This document shows, piece by piece, positions 33,357-45,234 of a stretch of 64,000 bases of DNA. Source of the stretch: Puccinia triticina (taxonomy: Eukaryota > Basidiomycota > Pucciniomycetes > Pucciniales > Pucciniaceae); contig NC_070575.1 in the NCBI RefSeq assembly GCF_026914185.1, forward strand, positions 2,480,001 through 2,544,000, in the 5' to 3' direction. Position 1 is the stretch's first letter; every line of letters starts with the position of its first letter. A model generated the notes under the pieces. That model did no database searches and was not told the origin of the DNA. It saw only the letters and a list, made by a program, of their open reading frames with translations. The translations under genes and the position numbers were made by a program.

Positions 33357-34400
33357 GCTTGACAATGCCACAGGCTTGGTTCACTCAGGACACAAGATTG
33401 TTTGGTTTCCTTTTTTTGTACTGAATTGCAAGTCAAGATTAATGAAATAAGTTGGGTCTATGGTGAAAACAAAAGTAATTTGATCCAGGGAATGTAGATA
33501 AACTGACTTGCAGGCCAAACCACCTTCTGTGATAAATCACACAAGCTCCCCAACCCCAGGTGGATCAGGAAAGTGAGGCCCCAGACAAACAAGTCAAATT
33601 GAACAAGCGGCAGAATGGGTGGGAGCCCAAACATATAGCCAGGGTAGATCTTACGCAGAGTTGACTCAATTCACAACTATCCATCACCCTGGTAGGGGTG
33701 GTCAGTGCCAATGACTCTGGAACCCTCTCTCAACTCCCAACACACTCTTGCAGGACAAAAGATAGTTGCCAGTTGAAAGTGGGTCCAGTTGGCACCAAGT
33801 TGTGTGCCTTAAGGACCGCGTGTATTTACAAGAGACACTTTTGAGTCAGGGAATCAACAGCTAAACAATCTCAGGCCTTATCATAGGCCCTCTCAATGAA
33901 CAACCTCAACTGGAAATTATTATTACACATGACAGGGAGAGAAGAGTGAAAACAAAGTGAACAAAGAAAATGGAAGATGTGAGCACCGTAACTAAGAAGA
34001 CAAAACTGCTGCACAGTGAAGTGCAACTCCAGCTGACTGGGAAAAGGCTTCAACTCAAGGAGCAAGTCCAGTTGAGATAACTGGTTGATCTGCCCCACTT
34101 GTAACGGTGAGACTGCAATGATTGTAAGCCTCGTGACGGCGGCTGCACAGAAACACCTGACTAAGCGGGGGAAGCGGACGCTCTTAGAGTATAGCAGCAC
34201 CCGGAACTCGGGCTGGCCGAGGCCACGCATGGTCCGCCCCACCCAATTAGCCTCCTCTTCAAACCACACACTCGACTGCCGAGACCGATCCGATGGTGGA
34301 TCCGTCGGACCGCCGCGGCTGTGATGCGCAGCTGGCCAGCACTCGCTCGCATCGGAAACTTTGAGCCTCAGCAACGTCGGTCGTCTGCCAGCAAAACGAA

Positions 34401-36725
34401 ATGACTCGATCGAAGAACAAACGCGGAAACGGAGCAGGGAACACCGACCCGAACAACCCCACCTTCCCTCCCAACCCCAGCCTTCCTGCCCGGCCCGGGC
34501 TGCCGGCCAACCCCAACCTGCCGGCCAGACCCAATCCGCCGCCATACCCATCAAACCAGAACAACAACAACCAGCAACAGCACCACCAGCAACAGAACCA
34601 GCAGCGGCAACAGAACCAGCAAAACCAACAGAAACAACAGAAACAACAGAAACAACAGAACCAGCAGAAGCAGCAGCCGAAGAAGCAGCCCAATCCTCCT
34701 AAACCGAAACCCAAGCCCAGAACTCCCACCCCTCCCCCGGAATATGAGGCTGAAATGAACGAGAATCATTATTACCATGTCGATAAGCTGCTCGATCGCA
34801 CCGGTCCGATGGCTGATCCGTCCTTCGAAGCCGGCGCCACGGTACGTTCTTCGTCCTAATTTCGGGTGGAGAAGCGCAGCTTTTTGACTACCTCCTATCC
34901 CCTGCGGGCTCTGCTTTTTTTTCTTCCTATTGGCCGATGTCCTGAAGCCCAAAGACTTCATGCGCAAGACCTGCAAGATACTCGTGATCGGAGCCGGTGG
35001 ACTGGGCTGTAAGTTCACCCCCCGGAGCCACCTTTTCCTGCTTGCCATCAACCGAGATCGCCCGTTGTCTCAATCAGCACCCTTCTCCTCGGTCCCGTAG
35101 GCGAAATCTTGCAAAATCTCGCGCTGCTCGGGTTCGGTGATATTCATGTGATCGACATGGATACGATCGACCTCAGTAACTTGAACAGACAATTTCTGTT
35201 TCGGTGAGTTCTTGAGCTCCCTCTTCGCCATCCATCTAAATCGTTGTTGCGAAACCTAATTTTAATGTGTCAATCAATCTCTGGAAATAGAGAAAAGGAC
35301 ATCGGTCAGTCCAAAGCCGAAGTAGCTGCCAAGTTCATCATGAACCGAGTGCCGCAGGTCAAAGTGACACCGTCAGTCCAGTGCTTAGTCCCTCTTTTCA
35401 GTTGGCTGATCGACCTGCATCGATCACTAGTCACTATTGCAAAATCCAGGACAAGGACGATGCGTTCTACATGATGTTCAACCTGGTGATATGCGGGCTA
35501 GATTCAGTCCAAGCGCGCCGCTGGATCAACGCGACGATGGTGAATCTGGTAGATCCGGAAAACCCGGAGAGCTTGAAGCCGTTGATCGATGGAGGCACCG
35601 AAGGTCAGTCTTTTTTTTTTTTCGGACAGCATGGGTCGACTGTGCTGACGGCCGGATCCAGGGTTCAAGGGACAAGCCCGAGTGATTCTGCCCACGATCA
35701 CCTCCTGCTACGAGTGCTCGTTGGACATGTTGACCCCGCAGACGGTCTTCCCCATGTGCACGATCGCCAACACCCCTCGGCTCCCCGAGCATTGCATCGA
35801 GTGGGCGAGCGTCTTGGAGTGGCCCCGCGTCTTCAAAGGTATGCCAATCAGCTCTGCCCAGCTTCGTTCACGCTCTCACAAACTTCCCACCGATCGCCCC
35901 CGTACAAAGACAAGAAGCTGGACAACGATAATCCGGACCACATCCAGTGGCTGTTCGAGCAAGCCTCGGCCCGAGCAAAGGAGCACGATATCAGCGGCGT
36001 CACTTGGAGTCTCACCCAAGGCGTCGTCAAAAACATCATCCCCGCTATCGCTAGTACGAACGCTATCATCGCAGGTTGGCATTCCTCTCCTCACCAAAAC
36101 AGTCGATGTGCTGATCTTCTTCTGGTCTAGCGGCGTGCTGTAACGAGGCGTTCAAGATTGCGACCACTTGTGCTCCTTACCTACAAAACTACATGTGAGT
36201 TCCAGCCTCTCAATTATCCTTTGGATGGGCACTGTTCCGACGAGGACTCGAGAGCTAACCTCATGCAATGTGCTCGGTTCTTTCGGCAGGATGTACAATG
36301 GAAGCGAATCGATCTACACTTACACCTTTCAACACGAGAAAAAGCCCGACTGTCCTGTCTGCGGTGGCGAGTCGGTGCAGATGTCGCTCTCCAAGGACTG
36401 GTTCCTGCAACAGCTAGTCGACCATCTGATCGAGCGAGCCGACTTGTAAGACTCCCTCCCCCCTCTCCCATCCCGAAAAAAGGGGACTGACGGCCTGTCT
36501 GGCCTATCCAGTCAAATCAAGCAGCCCTCGCTGTCGACGCCCAAAGGCCCGCTCTTCTTCCAAGGCCCGCCCGAACTGCGCGCGGCGACGGAAGCCAACC
36601 TGGACAAGAAGCTGGCCGAGCTCTTCCCCGACCACGCGGGGCCCGAGGCCACGGACGGCATCGAGATCACCGTCACCGACTCAAGCCTGCCGTTCCAGCT
36701 CAGCTTGCTCGTCAAACTCCAGTAA
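34401..36725 (+). CDS. UBA3: NEDD8-activating enzyme E1 catalytic subunit
   Basis: UBA3 with its partner Ula1/APPBP1 adenylates NEDD8 and carries it as a thioester before transfer to Ubc12, which modifies cullins. Ten exons fit in frame: 34401-34841, 34948-35008, 35101-35203, 35291-35371, 35431-35603, 35662-35838, 35910-36074, 36131-36194, 36290-36445 and 36512-36725. They total 544 codons plus TAA. The ATP-binding GAGGLGCE is at ~162-169, [12 protein letters not shown] follows, and [11 protein letters not shown] is at ~250-260. Zinc pairs are CYEC (~302-305) and CPVCG. The putative catalytic Cys in PMCTI is ~319. The C-terminal E2-binding ubiquitin-like fold ends in LVKLQ. The first ~118 residues are an unusual Pro/Asn/Gln-rich extension; a Met at 34756 would give a family-typical start. 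The exon 2 acceptor is the least certain boundary. Confidence 0.95.
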
Positions 36726-37980
36726 CCCCCCCGCCTGTTTTTTCCGACGGTTTATGAACGAACACGGGCGCTTGATGTACGCCTTTGGCGCGCGCTGGAT
36801 GGCGTGCAATGCAATTCAACCCGGTGTAGCCCAATGCCCCCTCCGTCCTCTCGGCTGCACAGGCGGGCAGGCTCCGTAGCTCGCTGCGCTCTACCCTCGA
36901 GTGCATTGTGTCGGCTGAGAATTCCTTGGGTCCAACACCATCCAAGCCGCGTCTTGAAGCCCTGCCCCCGACGACCGGCGCTTCCGGGGCAGAGGCTTCT
37001 GCCACGCCAACCAGCGCGGCGGCTCTGGGGTGGATGGGGCTGGCTTGTGCGGTGTTCCATCACGCCGGATGCGTTCATGAGTCCCGCTCAGCCCCCGTGT
37101 TGCGCTCCCTCTGGGCCCTGGACCAGGAGAATCAAGGCCGGGCTCCGAGAGAGGAAGCTGCACAGCGCAAAGACAGGCTGTACCAGTGCATCCATTTTCT
37201 CGAACTGCACATCCAGGCAGGCATTGGACTCCTATACACCAGTATCCGAGGACAGGAGTGTTGAAATTTTGTCCTTTTCTTCAAGAACCTGAAGTATATC
37301 TTGTTCTTTCCTCTTGATAATTATTATCATTATGGCCTAGAGATAGTCATTTGGTGTCCGCGGCGGGTACTCCTTGCACCCTAGCTTAACTAAGCCTCTC
37401 AAACGGAGGGTCCGGGGGACCCCGCCCGGAGGGCTCTCCGTAGGAGAGGCTTATGACTTATGTCGTACCTTTTGCCTGAGAGCTTCGGGCTTTTGTGGCT
37501 TTTTATGCCCCATTTCCCTTTCACCCCTCACAGAACAAAAACCAGCCCACCTCTTCTGAAGCCCTGAAGGGTGAGGGTGGCTGACCATCTTGGCTTCAGG
37601 TATCTATCCTCATAATCGGGATTGGACGTGTGAGCGGCATTGGCCAAGGCATTTTAACTGGAGCTTGGTTCTTGGGGAATTCCTTGTTTGCCATACTGCT
37701 TTCCACCACAATGATGCGGAGCGATGGTAGTATGCATTTTGGTGTGCCTCATGTATTTGGATAACGCAAGCCACATATAACTAGATAATGTGATGCCTGT
37801 GGAATTGTAAGGGTGTGATATTGTGAAATGACAGCCGAGAAGTTAAGGCTTCGCCCCACCTCTCCATCATCCGAAAAACCGTGCCAAAAGAGTCAACCAG
37901 AAGAAAAAAATGCTACCCAAAGTGGAACCAAAGAAAGTCTCTTCCATTACTGATTGAGTTTAGTCTCCAACAGGCATCAA
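36726..37980. other. No gene supported downstream of UBA3
   Basis: Open frames overlap on both strands, but none shows a domain. The first part is probably the UBA3 3' untranslated region. A fold-back lies at 37391-37453. Confidence 0.4.
37391..37453. repeat. Short fold-back, TAAGCCTCTC arms
   Basis: TAAGCCTCTC at the left is matched inversely by GAGAGGCTTA at the right around a GC-rich centre (CCGGGGGACCCCGCCCGG-like). It could be a tiny MITE or a hairpin. Confidence 0.5.
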
Positions 37981-37984
37981 TGTG

Positions 37985-38164
37985 CACAAGAAAGTTTTCA
38001 AAATGAACAATAAAAATTTAAAGGCACACATTGGCGACTTAGCTCTCAAAAAGTACGGTCAACCAGCAAAAGCCTTGCAGATTGACGGGGTGGTCAACTT
38101 AGTCTCGGGCAAGAACATATCCATTAGTGAAGGTTTGATGAATAGTTTGCAAGTGTACAATTAG
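37985..38164 (+). pseudogene. Fragment resembling the Q-motif region of RecQ-like helicases
   Basis: About 58 residues contain ALKKYGQPAKALQIDGVVNL, a layout like the segment just before the Walker A loop in RecQ-type helicases that are abundant in rust genomes. The ATP-binding loop is missing and the frame stops at TAG 38162-38164. I regard it as a truncated fragment. The resemblance is from memory and covers one motif only. Confidence 0.35.
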
Positions 38165-38169
38165 TATAT

Positions 38170-38431
38170 TGAGTGAGAAGATGTCTTGTAAATGTTCAAT
38201 CTGAGTGCCAATCCCACTCTTGTTGTGGAAATATTTCAACCTGTAGTTCTGGATTTCTAACCAGAACTCCTTGGGCACAAAATGATCAGGGCAACCGGTG
38301 GGAGTGACGAGGAGGTTGTGACAAAGATACTTGCTTAACAACGGGTTCAGGCCCCCAGCAAGAAGCATTACTGCTCGCGGGAGGTGTGTTGAGTAGTTTT
38401 TTATTTTGCTGATGGACTGAGACATCACACA
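38170..38431 (-). pseudogene. Fragment resembling DUF6589-type transposon-linked protein
   Basis: A minus-strand frame of about 85 residues contains DHFVPKEFWLEIQNY and HNKSGIGTQIEHLQDIFS, similar in my recollection to DUF6589-type proteins found with fungal transposons. The chromovirus LTR begins immediately upstream at 38432, so it is cut by that insertion. Function unknown. Confidence 0.35.
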
Positions 38432-39384
38432 TGTCAGCCTGTAGGTAACTAACCGTGTCTGAGAGGGTTGTTACTAGCAAGATGATAGTGTAATATGCCA
38501 AGGATGGGCCAATGGGTTTGTGGTAAGACCTGTAAAAGGTTTCACTCTATCAGTAATCTTGACTGAGAGGCTTGCTCAATTAAGGCGCATCCAGATCAAC
38601 ACAGGGTGTTAATAGGCATCCAAGGAATAACTCAACTTGGGTTTGTGGTTTTACCTACAGAAAGGTAAGGGTAATCAAGAGTTGAGAGTATTCCTGAATT
38701 GAATGATGGTTGAGAATGAAAGCACTGTTTAACTATAGTATGGGTTAAACCTTGCTGTAATAATATTCTGAGGGATAAACAGTCCTGGAGGGTGTGTTTA
38801 TATAGAGGGGAAAAGAGCAGGAGGGAACATGAGGCGCTTGGAGGCGCTTCAGGACCAGGGGGGAACTGGAAGCGCTCAAGGGAAGCAGATCCTCATGAGG
38901 ATCAACATTGGAAATGATCAGGGCAGTGTAATGATCAGTACTGATCCTAGATCAGTAGCTGTGCACACTAGCTGATCATAACCAATCAGTGATTCCATTC
39001 AGTGCTCTTTGAATTGGATTACGTCATGCATTGTTTATGTATTTATATCATAACCAATATATTATGTAAATGGGGACTGAGGCGTAACAGGGGACAAATG
39101 AGTGATATCTGTCTTGGGGTATTTCACGTGTACAGTAATATTACAATGTATTGTAATCTTACTGTTGCACGTAACTTAACTCTCATAACAACAGTACATT
39201 ATGGTAACTGTATTTAACTATGGTTATCTGTAATGTAATGTATAACAGGAGTACATTCTTAAGCTTGTATCTAATGATATACATAGGTAATAAAGGTGCA
39301 AAAAGGAATGTACTATATGTAATGTGAACAATTGCAGGTACTTGGTACGTGTAAGGTACTGTGACATGTACTCTGTGGCTGACA
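38432..39384 (-). repeat. Chromovirus 3' LTR, 953 bp
   Basis: It begins TGTCAGCC and ends GGCTGACA on the plus strand. It matches 61110-62062 over its full length with only a handful of differences. It follows the integrase stop by about 30 bp. Confidence 0.9.
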
Positions 39385-39416
39385 CTTCCTCCCTCCAAAA
39401 AAGGCTGATCAAAGAA

Positions 39417-42400
39417 TTAAAGATTTCTTTTATCAGCTCTGTATTGTCTGAGGACTTTTTCAGAGTCTGGAATTTGGCCAGTAGTGAGCCATTCATCTTC
39501 TTTAGAACCACTATATCTAACTAGATATTGTTTAATGTCCACATTGTTTTTTCTGATTTTTCTGTGTTGTAAAACCTTCTTTATTTTCACAACTTCTTTC
39601 TCTAGTCTTGGAATTACAACTTTAATGTTGTCTTTCCTTAAAGGGAAATGTTCATTGTTACTAGGCACGTAAGGTTTGATTAAACTAACAGGAAAAGTAG
39701 GATGTTTTCTTTCTAATTCACCTGTCAGTATGACTTCAACAGCATTCTTTCCGTGTAAGGCTTTGATAACAAATGGTCCTACAAATGAGTCTCTCAATTT
39801 CTTAGGGCCAGTGAGGTTGCTCAAGTTAAATGTAGAAATAAGAACTTCTTCTCCAACTTTAAACTGGTGAGGTTTATGAGTCTTTTCCCATCTAATTTCG
39901 TTGTATTCAAAGGATTTTTCAATGCATTCTGCGGCGTAATTAGCTGTCTTAGTCATCATTTGATGGAAGTCTGCTGCATTAGGATGTATTGTTACAGACT
40001 TGGATAAAACTAAGTCTTTGGGGAACCATGGAATCCATCCTCTTTCCAATTCAAAAGGTGTAATATTTGTAGAGCTATGTTTGCTGGAATTGTAGGCAAA
40101 CTCAAGGGCTGGTAAGAGTGAGCACCAATCATGAGTATAATTATCTTTGTCCTTAAATTCCAAACCATAGGCACAATATCTTCTGATCATATCTTCAAGA
40201 GTTTGAATCATCCTTTCAGCTAATCCATCAGTCTGTGGGTGATAAGCTGTGGAGAACTTTAATTGTGTACCACATAGATCATAAAGTCCTCTCCAAAATT
40301 CTGACGTAAATTTAGGATCTCTGTCTGTAATGATGTATCTTGGGCATCCTACATCAGCAATTATCTTTTGCCAAAACAACATAGCTATATCAAAAGCTGT
40401 ATTCTCTTTATGACATGGAAGGAATTTGGTTCTTTTGGAAAGTCTGTCTACTACTACTAGTACTGAATTATAGTTATCTTTTCCTGCAATGGTAAACCTG
40501 TAACAAAATCCATATTAATTACAGACCATCTTTCAGTAGGTTTTTCAATTTCCTGTGATAATCCATATCTCCTTCCTGTAGCTTTGTTGGCTTTCTGGCA
40601 CCTTTCACAAGATTCACAGTAGTCTTTGGTTTCATTCTTAAAGTTTGGCCACCATGCAATGTGCTTTACTCTCTGATCTGTAGTGCGCTCTATGGAGAAA
40701 TGGCCAGCAGTGATATTATCATGGCATTCTCTAAGAAGCAAGTTGATATGTTCTCTTTGCACCAGTACTACTACACTAGTATGTTTGGTTCTATGGTAAA
40801 GTAATCCATCAAGAAGGGAAAATCTGTCTTCTTTGAATGCTGTAGCCCAGGGTTCTTCTGATTGAGTTAATTAAATCCATGTTCTTATACTTACTCTGTA
40901 GGATTTCCTTAATGGTAGAAGTATTCTTATCAGTATCATAAGATTTTCTGATTTCATCCCAGAATTCTTCTTCCATTTCACATACATGTAATCCAAGGAT
41001 ATCATAATTTTCTGAAGGAGCATGATATGCAGGATTATCTTCATTATTCTCAAGAGGAAATAAAGCCATGATTTTTGCAGCAATTTCTCCGTCCCACGCT
41101 GGGTTCTCTGGTAAATTTTCTAGAGACCATCTGCTAAGACCATCCGCATTTTTATGGATATTTCCAGCTCTGTGGATAATAGTCATGCTTCCTCTTCAGA
41201 TTTGAATAGCAATTTGCCATCTAAGCATATGTCTATTGGGAGTTTTCATACCTAAGAGACTTTTAAGGGCTATACAATCAGTAATGACTTCAAAGTCACA
41301 TCCATCCAAGTAGTAGTATAATTTTTCAAGTGCCCATACTAGACAAAGACATTCTAGCTGGCTGGCTCCATATCTTTTTTCACTGTCTTTCAAGGTGCGT
41401 GAAATGTAGCATATGACTCCTTCTCTGGGGACTTCAAAATCCTGTATCTGATGTAATGCAGCGCCTAAACCTTCCATGCTGGCATCTACATATAATCTGT
41501 AAGGTTTATGGGGATCAGGCATGAACAGTATTGGTGCTGATGTAAGTTTTTCTCTCATTACATTAAAAGCTTCCACTCTAGTAGTTGTCATCTCAAAGGC
41601 AGTGTTGGGACTACTGAGTTGATAAAGTGGGCCACTTATTTTTGCAAAATCCTTAATGTGTTGTCTATAGTAACTTGCAAAACCTAAGAATGACTGTACT
41701 TCCTTCAGGTTAGTTGGAATAGGTTTGAGCAAAACAGCTGCTACTTTATTCATGTCTATAGCTATACTGAGTCCTGATACAATATGTCCAAGAGCTTTAA
41801 GTTCTTGAAATCCAAATTGGCATTTACTCATTGATATTTTCATATTCATTTTAATTACTCTTTCTAAGACTATGGTCAACTTCTTGAGGTGTTCTTCCCA
41901 GTCTTGGCTGAATATGATAATTTCATCAATGTAAATTATAAGCCATCCCTCACGTAACTCTCTGTGGAATTCAGTATCCATCATTCTCTGGAAGTTAGAT
42001 GGTGCATTTTTAATTCCTAAGGGCATTCTGAGATATTCATAAATACCCATATGTAATATAATGCGCAACAAATGTCTACTGTCTTCATGAATTACATTTT
42101 GGTGGAATCCTTTTAGTACATCCATGCAGGTAATAAATTTTGCATTCTTGAGTTGCGTGATTGCTTCACTAATCTTGGGCATAGGATATCTATCAGGAAT
42201 AGTGTAGGTATTGAGGGCTCTAAAATCACCAACCATCCTGGACTTATCATTATGCCATGCAATGATTACAGTTGTTGTAACTTCCACATTCTCATTTGCG
42301 CCAACCTTGCGCAGAACTTTCATTCTAACTAATTCATTTACATGTTGTTGCAATGCTTCTCTGCTTCTAGGGGATGCTGGGTAGGAGGCTTTTCTCAAAG

Positions 42401-42709
42401 CTGGTGGATAAGGTCTGGAAGTATTAAGATGGATTCTTACTTCATGTCCTTTAATACATCCAAATGGTTCATCAGCTGTAGCAAAGGCCAATTTATGTTT
42501 ATGCAGTAATGAAACTAATTTGTCTGTTTGTCCTGGTGTCAGATCTGGTGAAATTCTGGCGTCAGATATGGTATTAGAGAATTTTGAGGCTTCCACAGCA
42601 TTTCATTCTAGTTGCTCTAATGTAAATTTTTCCGTAATTCCTAGTTCAAATTTAGTCAAGAGATCTCCATTAATGGTAAAGTATCTGCCATTACTGTTAA
42701 TGACCTCAA
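39417..42709 (-). pseudogene. Chromovirus RT-RNase H-integrase-chromodomain region
   Basis: Order on the minus strand: reverse transcriptase (42596-41850) with the active-site block reading YIDE rather than YIDD (codon 41922-41924), RNase H (LYVDASMEGLGA, TDCIALKSL), an integrase zinc finger (CESCERCQ), and a D,D-E core with TDRDPKF and GLAERMIQ. A chromodomain ends the protein (YLVRYSGSKEDEW) at 39417. In-frame TGA occurs at 42603-42605 and 41196-41198. Frame changes lie near 40860 and 40490. Chromodomain integrases direct insertion to heterochromatin. The upstream protease half lies beyond the Helitron at 45235. Confidence 0.88.
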
Positions 42710-43489
42710 TCTGAGTTTATTAAAGACAGACAATCACAAAAACAAAAATCAAGGGTTTCCCCTACAAAATAATCAAAATAAAAAAATAAACATAAAAAAC
42801 AGCCCAAAAAAACACCCAGCCCAATACCCATCCTCTTCTAGAGAGGGTGCAAGTATTGGGCAGATGACCCCCAGCGCGCCGCATTTAAGGCAAGTTGCAA
42901 AGGGGGGTCATCACCTTTCACCCTCAAACTGTGCAAACGCAGCAGCGGAGGGGCTTGAGTCAACTCACTGGCTGGAAGTGCAGCACAGCGAGTCGACTGG
43001 CAATTCCACTTTGCCAGAGGCCGCTCTATTTATAGGCGCACCCTCCACCCTCACTTCTCTTTCCTGACCGTCACCCATTGCAAGAAAACACCAAGACTGC
43101 CACCGCAAGCCTCCTGACCGTTGCGAGATACTTGGCAAACTAGGACTCCTACCAACAAGCACCCTTAAATACACTTCACCCCAGCCACAATCTACCGCGG
43201 CGCTGGGAAGCCCAGAATCCGATGGTGCTGGGCTCACCATTGAGAACACAACCAAGTCTCCAGGACCTATGCAACCTCCAACCAGCCAGTGTTAGACTGG
43301 GCTTGCACGTGCACACGAGCCCAGTCGTAGACTGAGAATCCCCGCCAGATGTCTGGAATCCCGCTGGCTTGAAACCGGCTTCAATCCCGCGCGACTTTCA
43401 CTTGTCCGATATCCCCACCCATCACTCCAAATCTCGTGCCTTCACTCCAAACCCCACCGCCGCCAGCCATCACACAAGATCACCCGACA

Positions 43490-43982
43490 ATGTCGGGTTC
43501 AACTCATTTCGGGCTAATGTTCAAGGTGCTGCTAGGTGAGTCTTTTGTTTTTGTTTTTGCGCGCATCGACCAGCGTCATCTGATGGGACTCGTTGTCGAT
43601 CTTCTCTTTGCCCTGACTGGCCTCCCTGCTTCTCCGGTTCCCAAAGATCCCGTTCAGCCTTGTCCATCTTCCAAGCCCCCCAGCGCCCTTCCGCCAGTCA
43701 TTGTGTTCTTCCGCCAATCCAATGCTTGCACTCGGCCTTGACGTTGGCCAACACAATCATCTCGGCGATTGTCCACCACGCACCGCGCCTTCGCACTCGG
43801 TAAGCTCCATTGGCTCCTGGGAGTCGAGCCGGTGACTGTTTTCAGTCTCTATCACGGCAATGAATCATGTGAACAAGGATCTCAAGGGTGATGGGGAGAA
43901 CTTGGGTTTAGCATTGGGCCTCAAAAAAGACAGGTGAGGCGACATTGGTAAAGTCTGCAGGCCATCCAATTCCTCTGTTTCA
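43490..43982 (+). other. Upstream part of captured phosphatase locus, structure unclear
   Basis: An ATG at 43490 is followed after 15 codons by a GTGAGT donor. Further short possible exons end near 43800 (GTAAGC) and 43936 (GTGAGG). None has recognisable phosphatase sequence, so this may be captured promoter and N-terminal exons or unrelated DNA. Confidence 0.3.
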
Positions 43983-44537
43983 TTGTTCAGTACTGGAATT
44001 CCTGATGGCCGCATTGCAAAATCCTGCAGCCTTCTTGGAATATTCTTTTTGCCCCACACCACCAGCACCAACAGAACGGCCGCTTTGGGGCGCCGTTTGC
44101 AGCCGACGCCGCGTGTCGTGAACTCGCTGTGGCACGAATGGACAAGCAGACCTATGGAGATGTTGGACATGAAGGGCGTGGCGGACGACGGGATGGACTT
44201 GATCCGGCCGCACATCAAGTGCGCCATGGCGTTCATCGGGGCCTGTCGCGTCGCCGGGGGAAAGGTGCTCGTGCATTGCCTCGTTGGCGTCAGTCACAGC
44301 GCCTCCATCGTCATTGCACACGTCATGAAACATTGCCGGCTCGACCTCACGTCCGCGTACCTCATGGTCCGCTCCCGCAGACTCAACATCCTCCTTCAGC
44401 CAAACCACCTCTTCATGTGGAGCATCAAACGGCTCCAAAATGACTTGGTCGCCTCCGCCGCTGCCAATGCTTGTACCTACAGGCCCATTAATTCCAGATT
44501 AGTCATGAAAGCTGTACAATCATTTTACGCAATTTAA
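43983..44537 (+). pseudogene. Pps1-like dual-specificity phosphatase fragment, catalytic Arg replaced by His
   Basis: The C-terminal ~120 residues match dual-specificity phosphatases, closest in memory to fungal Pps1. They contain VADDGMD (general acid loop), GGKVLVHC, then a helical end with VRSRRLNILLQPN. The signature should be HCx5RS. Here it reads HCLVGVSHS, with the catalytic Cys at 44277-44279 and the phosphate-binding Arg replaced by His (CAC, 44295-44297), one G-to-A change from CGC in a CpG. Without that Arg, activity should be lost or very low. The N-terminal half expected of Pps1 is absent. It lies on the plus strand of a Helitron. The frame is otherwise open to TAA 44535-44537, so a stable substrate-binding pseudophosphatase is possible but unproven. 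Confidence 0.75.
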
Positions 44538-45128
44538 CAACATACATGTCAGCTTGCACTTAACTTCTTAAGGACAGCATCCATCAAGGCTCAAGACCAA
44601 GCACAAAAGTATCATCTCCAAACATAGTTTGGTATCCAAACTGGCTATGTTTGGATATAAATTTGAGCCAATAGCATGTAAATCACAAACAAATTGTACG
44701 CAGGTAGGCTCTTTGGTGGTTAAATAACTTCTGTGTTGTTTAATTTGAAAGCACTTCCTCAAGAGCATGGTCCTTGGGATCAAACATTAATTTTCAAGGA
44801 ACCAGCTCAACTCCATGTGAAGTTGCAATAAACATATTGTAGCACCTAAGGAAACTAAGCTACCAACACATAATTGTGCCCTCATATTCCCTCATGCCAT
44901 GAATAGCTAGGTCACAAGCAATCCTAAATCAGAGAGTTGATGATAGTAGGAAGTTCAAGACCAATCTATAAAGAGGTGTAGAAAAAAATGTTGATTTTTA
45001 TTGAACTTGATTCAGGTGGGTGGGTGGGTACTGGGTAGGGTGGTCCTCCCCAGGGAGGGAAACTCAGGGGAGGTGTCTCAAGGGAGATGAAGAGTGGGAA
45101 GTCTGAGAGATTTGGGGGCTGCATGGGC

Positions 45129-45163
45129 CAAGTATGTGGTGTGAACTTCACACCACATACTTG
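45129..45163. repeat. Perfect 35-nt palindrome near the Helitron 3' end
   Basis: Two perfect 17-base arms (CAAGTATGTGGTGTGAA and its complement) flank a single central base. It lies about 70 bases before the CTAG terminus. Confidence 0.9.
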
Positions 45164-45209
45164 AAGGGAGATTAAGCACAAGACTATAGGACTGAACCTG
45201 AAATCTGCA

Positions 45210-45234
45210 GCGGCGAAGCCGCCTTGGCCTCTAG
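45210..45234 (+). other. Helitron 3' terminal hairpin and CTAG
   Basis: GCGGC, loop GAA, GCCGC, then 8 bases and CTAG, followed by T of the host sequence. Position and form match a Helitron 3' end. Confidence 0.7.

Larger units (their letters stand above)
32453..34400. other. No gene supported; repeats and UBA3 upstream region
   Basis: I see no coding region with domain support. A 62-bp direct repeat (32927-33113) and the second copy of a dispersed 74-bp repeat (33283-33356) lie here. The last few hundred bases must hold the UBA3 promoter and 5' untranslated region. I could not point to a specific promoter element. Confidence 0.4.
42710..45234 (+). mobile_element. Putative non-autonomous Helitron carrying a phosphatase fragment
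   Basis: The 2525-bp insert starts TC (42710) after an A and ends CTAG (45231-45234) before a T. That is the A|T target and the 5'-TC / CTRR-3' termini of Helitrons, without target duplication. A GCGGC-GAA-GCCGC hairpin stands 8 bases before the CTAG. Taking the insert out restores one uninterrupted reading between chromovirus protease and reverse transcriptase. No RepHel protein is present. The cargo includes a dual-specificity phosphatase fragment (43983-44537). Confidence 0.75.

Noticed and set aside
34259..34729. Minus-strand frame with a Cys/Phe/Trp-rich repeat opposite UBA3 exon 1
   Set aside because: It is the complement of the Gln/Asn/Pro repeat of UBA3 exon 1, has no independent support, and runs against a well-supported gene.
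36804..37292. Open frames on both strands downstream of UBA3
   Set aside because: Overlapping frames in GC-rich sequence, no domain, no splice pattern.
42710..45234. Alternative reading: 3-bp (ACT) target duplication and a CACTA or Harbinger insertion
   Set aside because: No terminal inverted repeats are present, and the A|T Helitron junction gives the better continuation of the interrupted protein.
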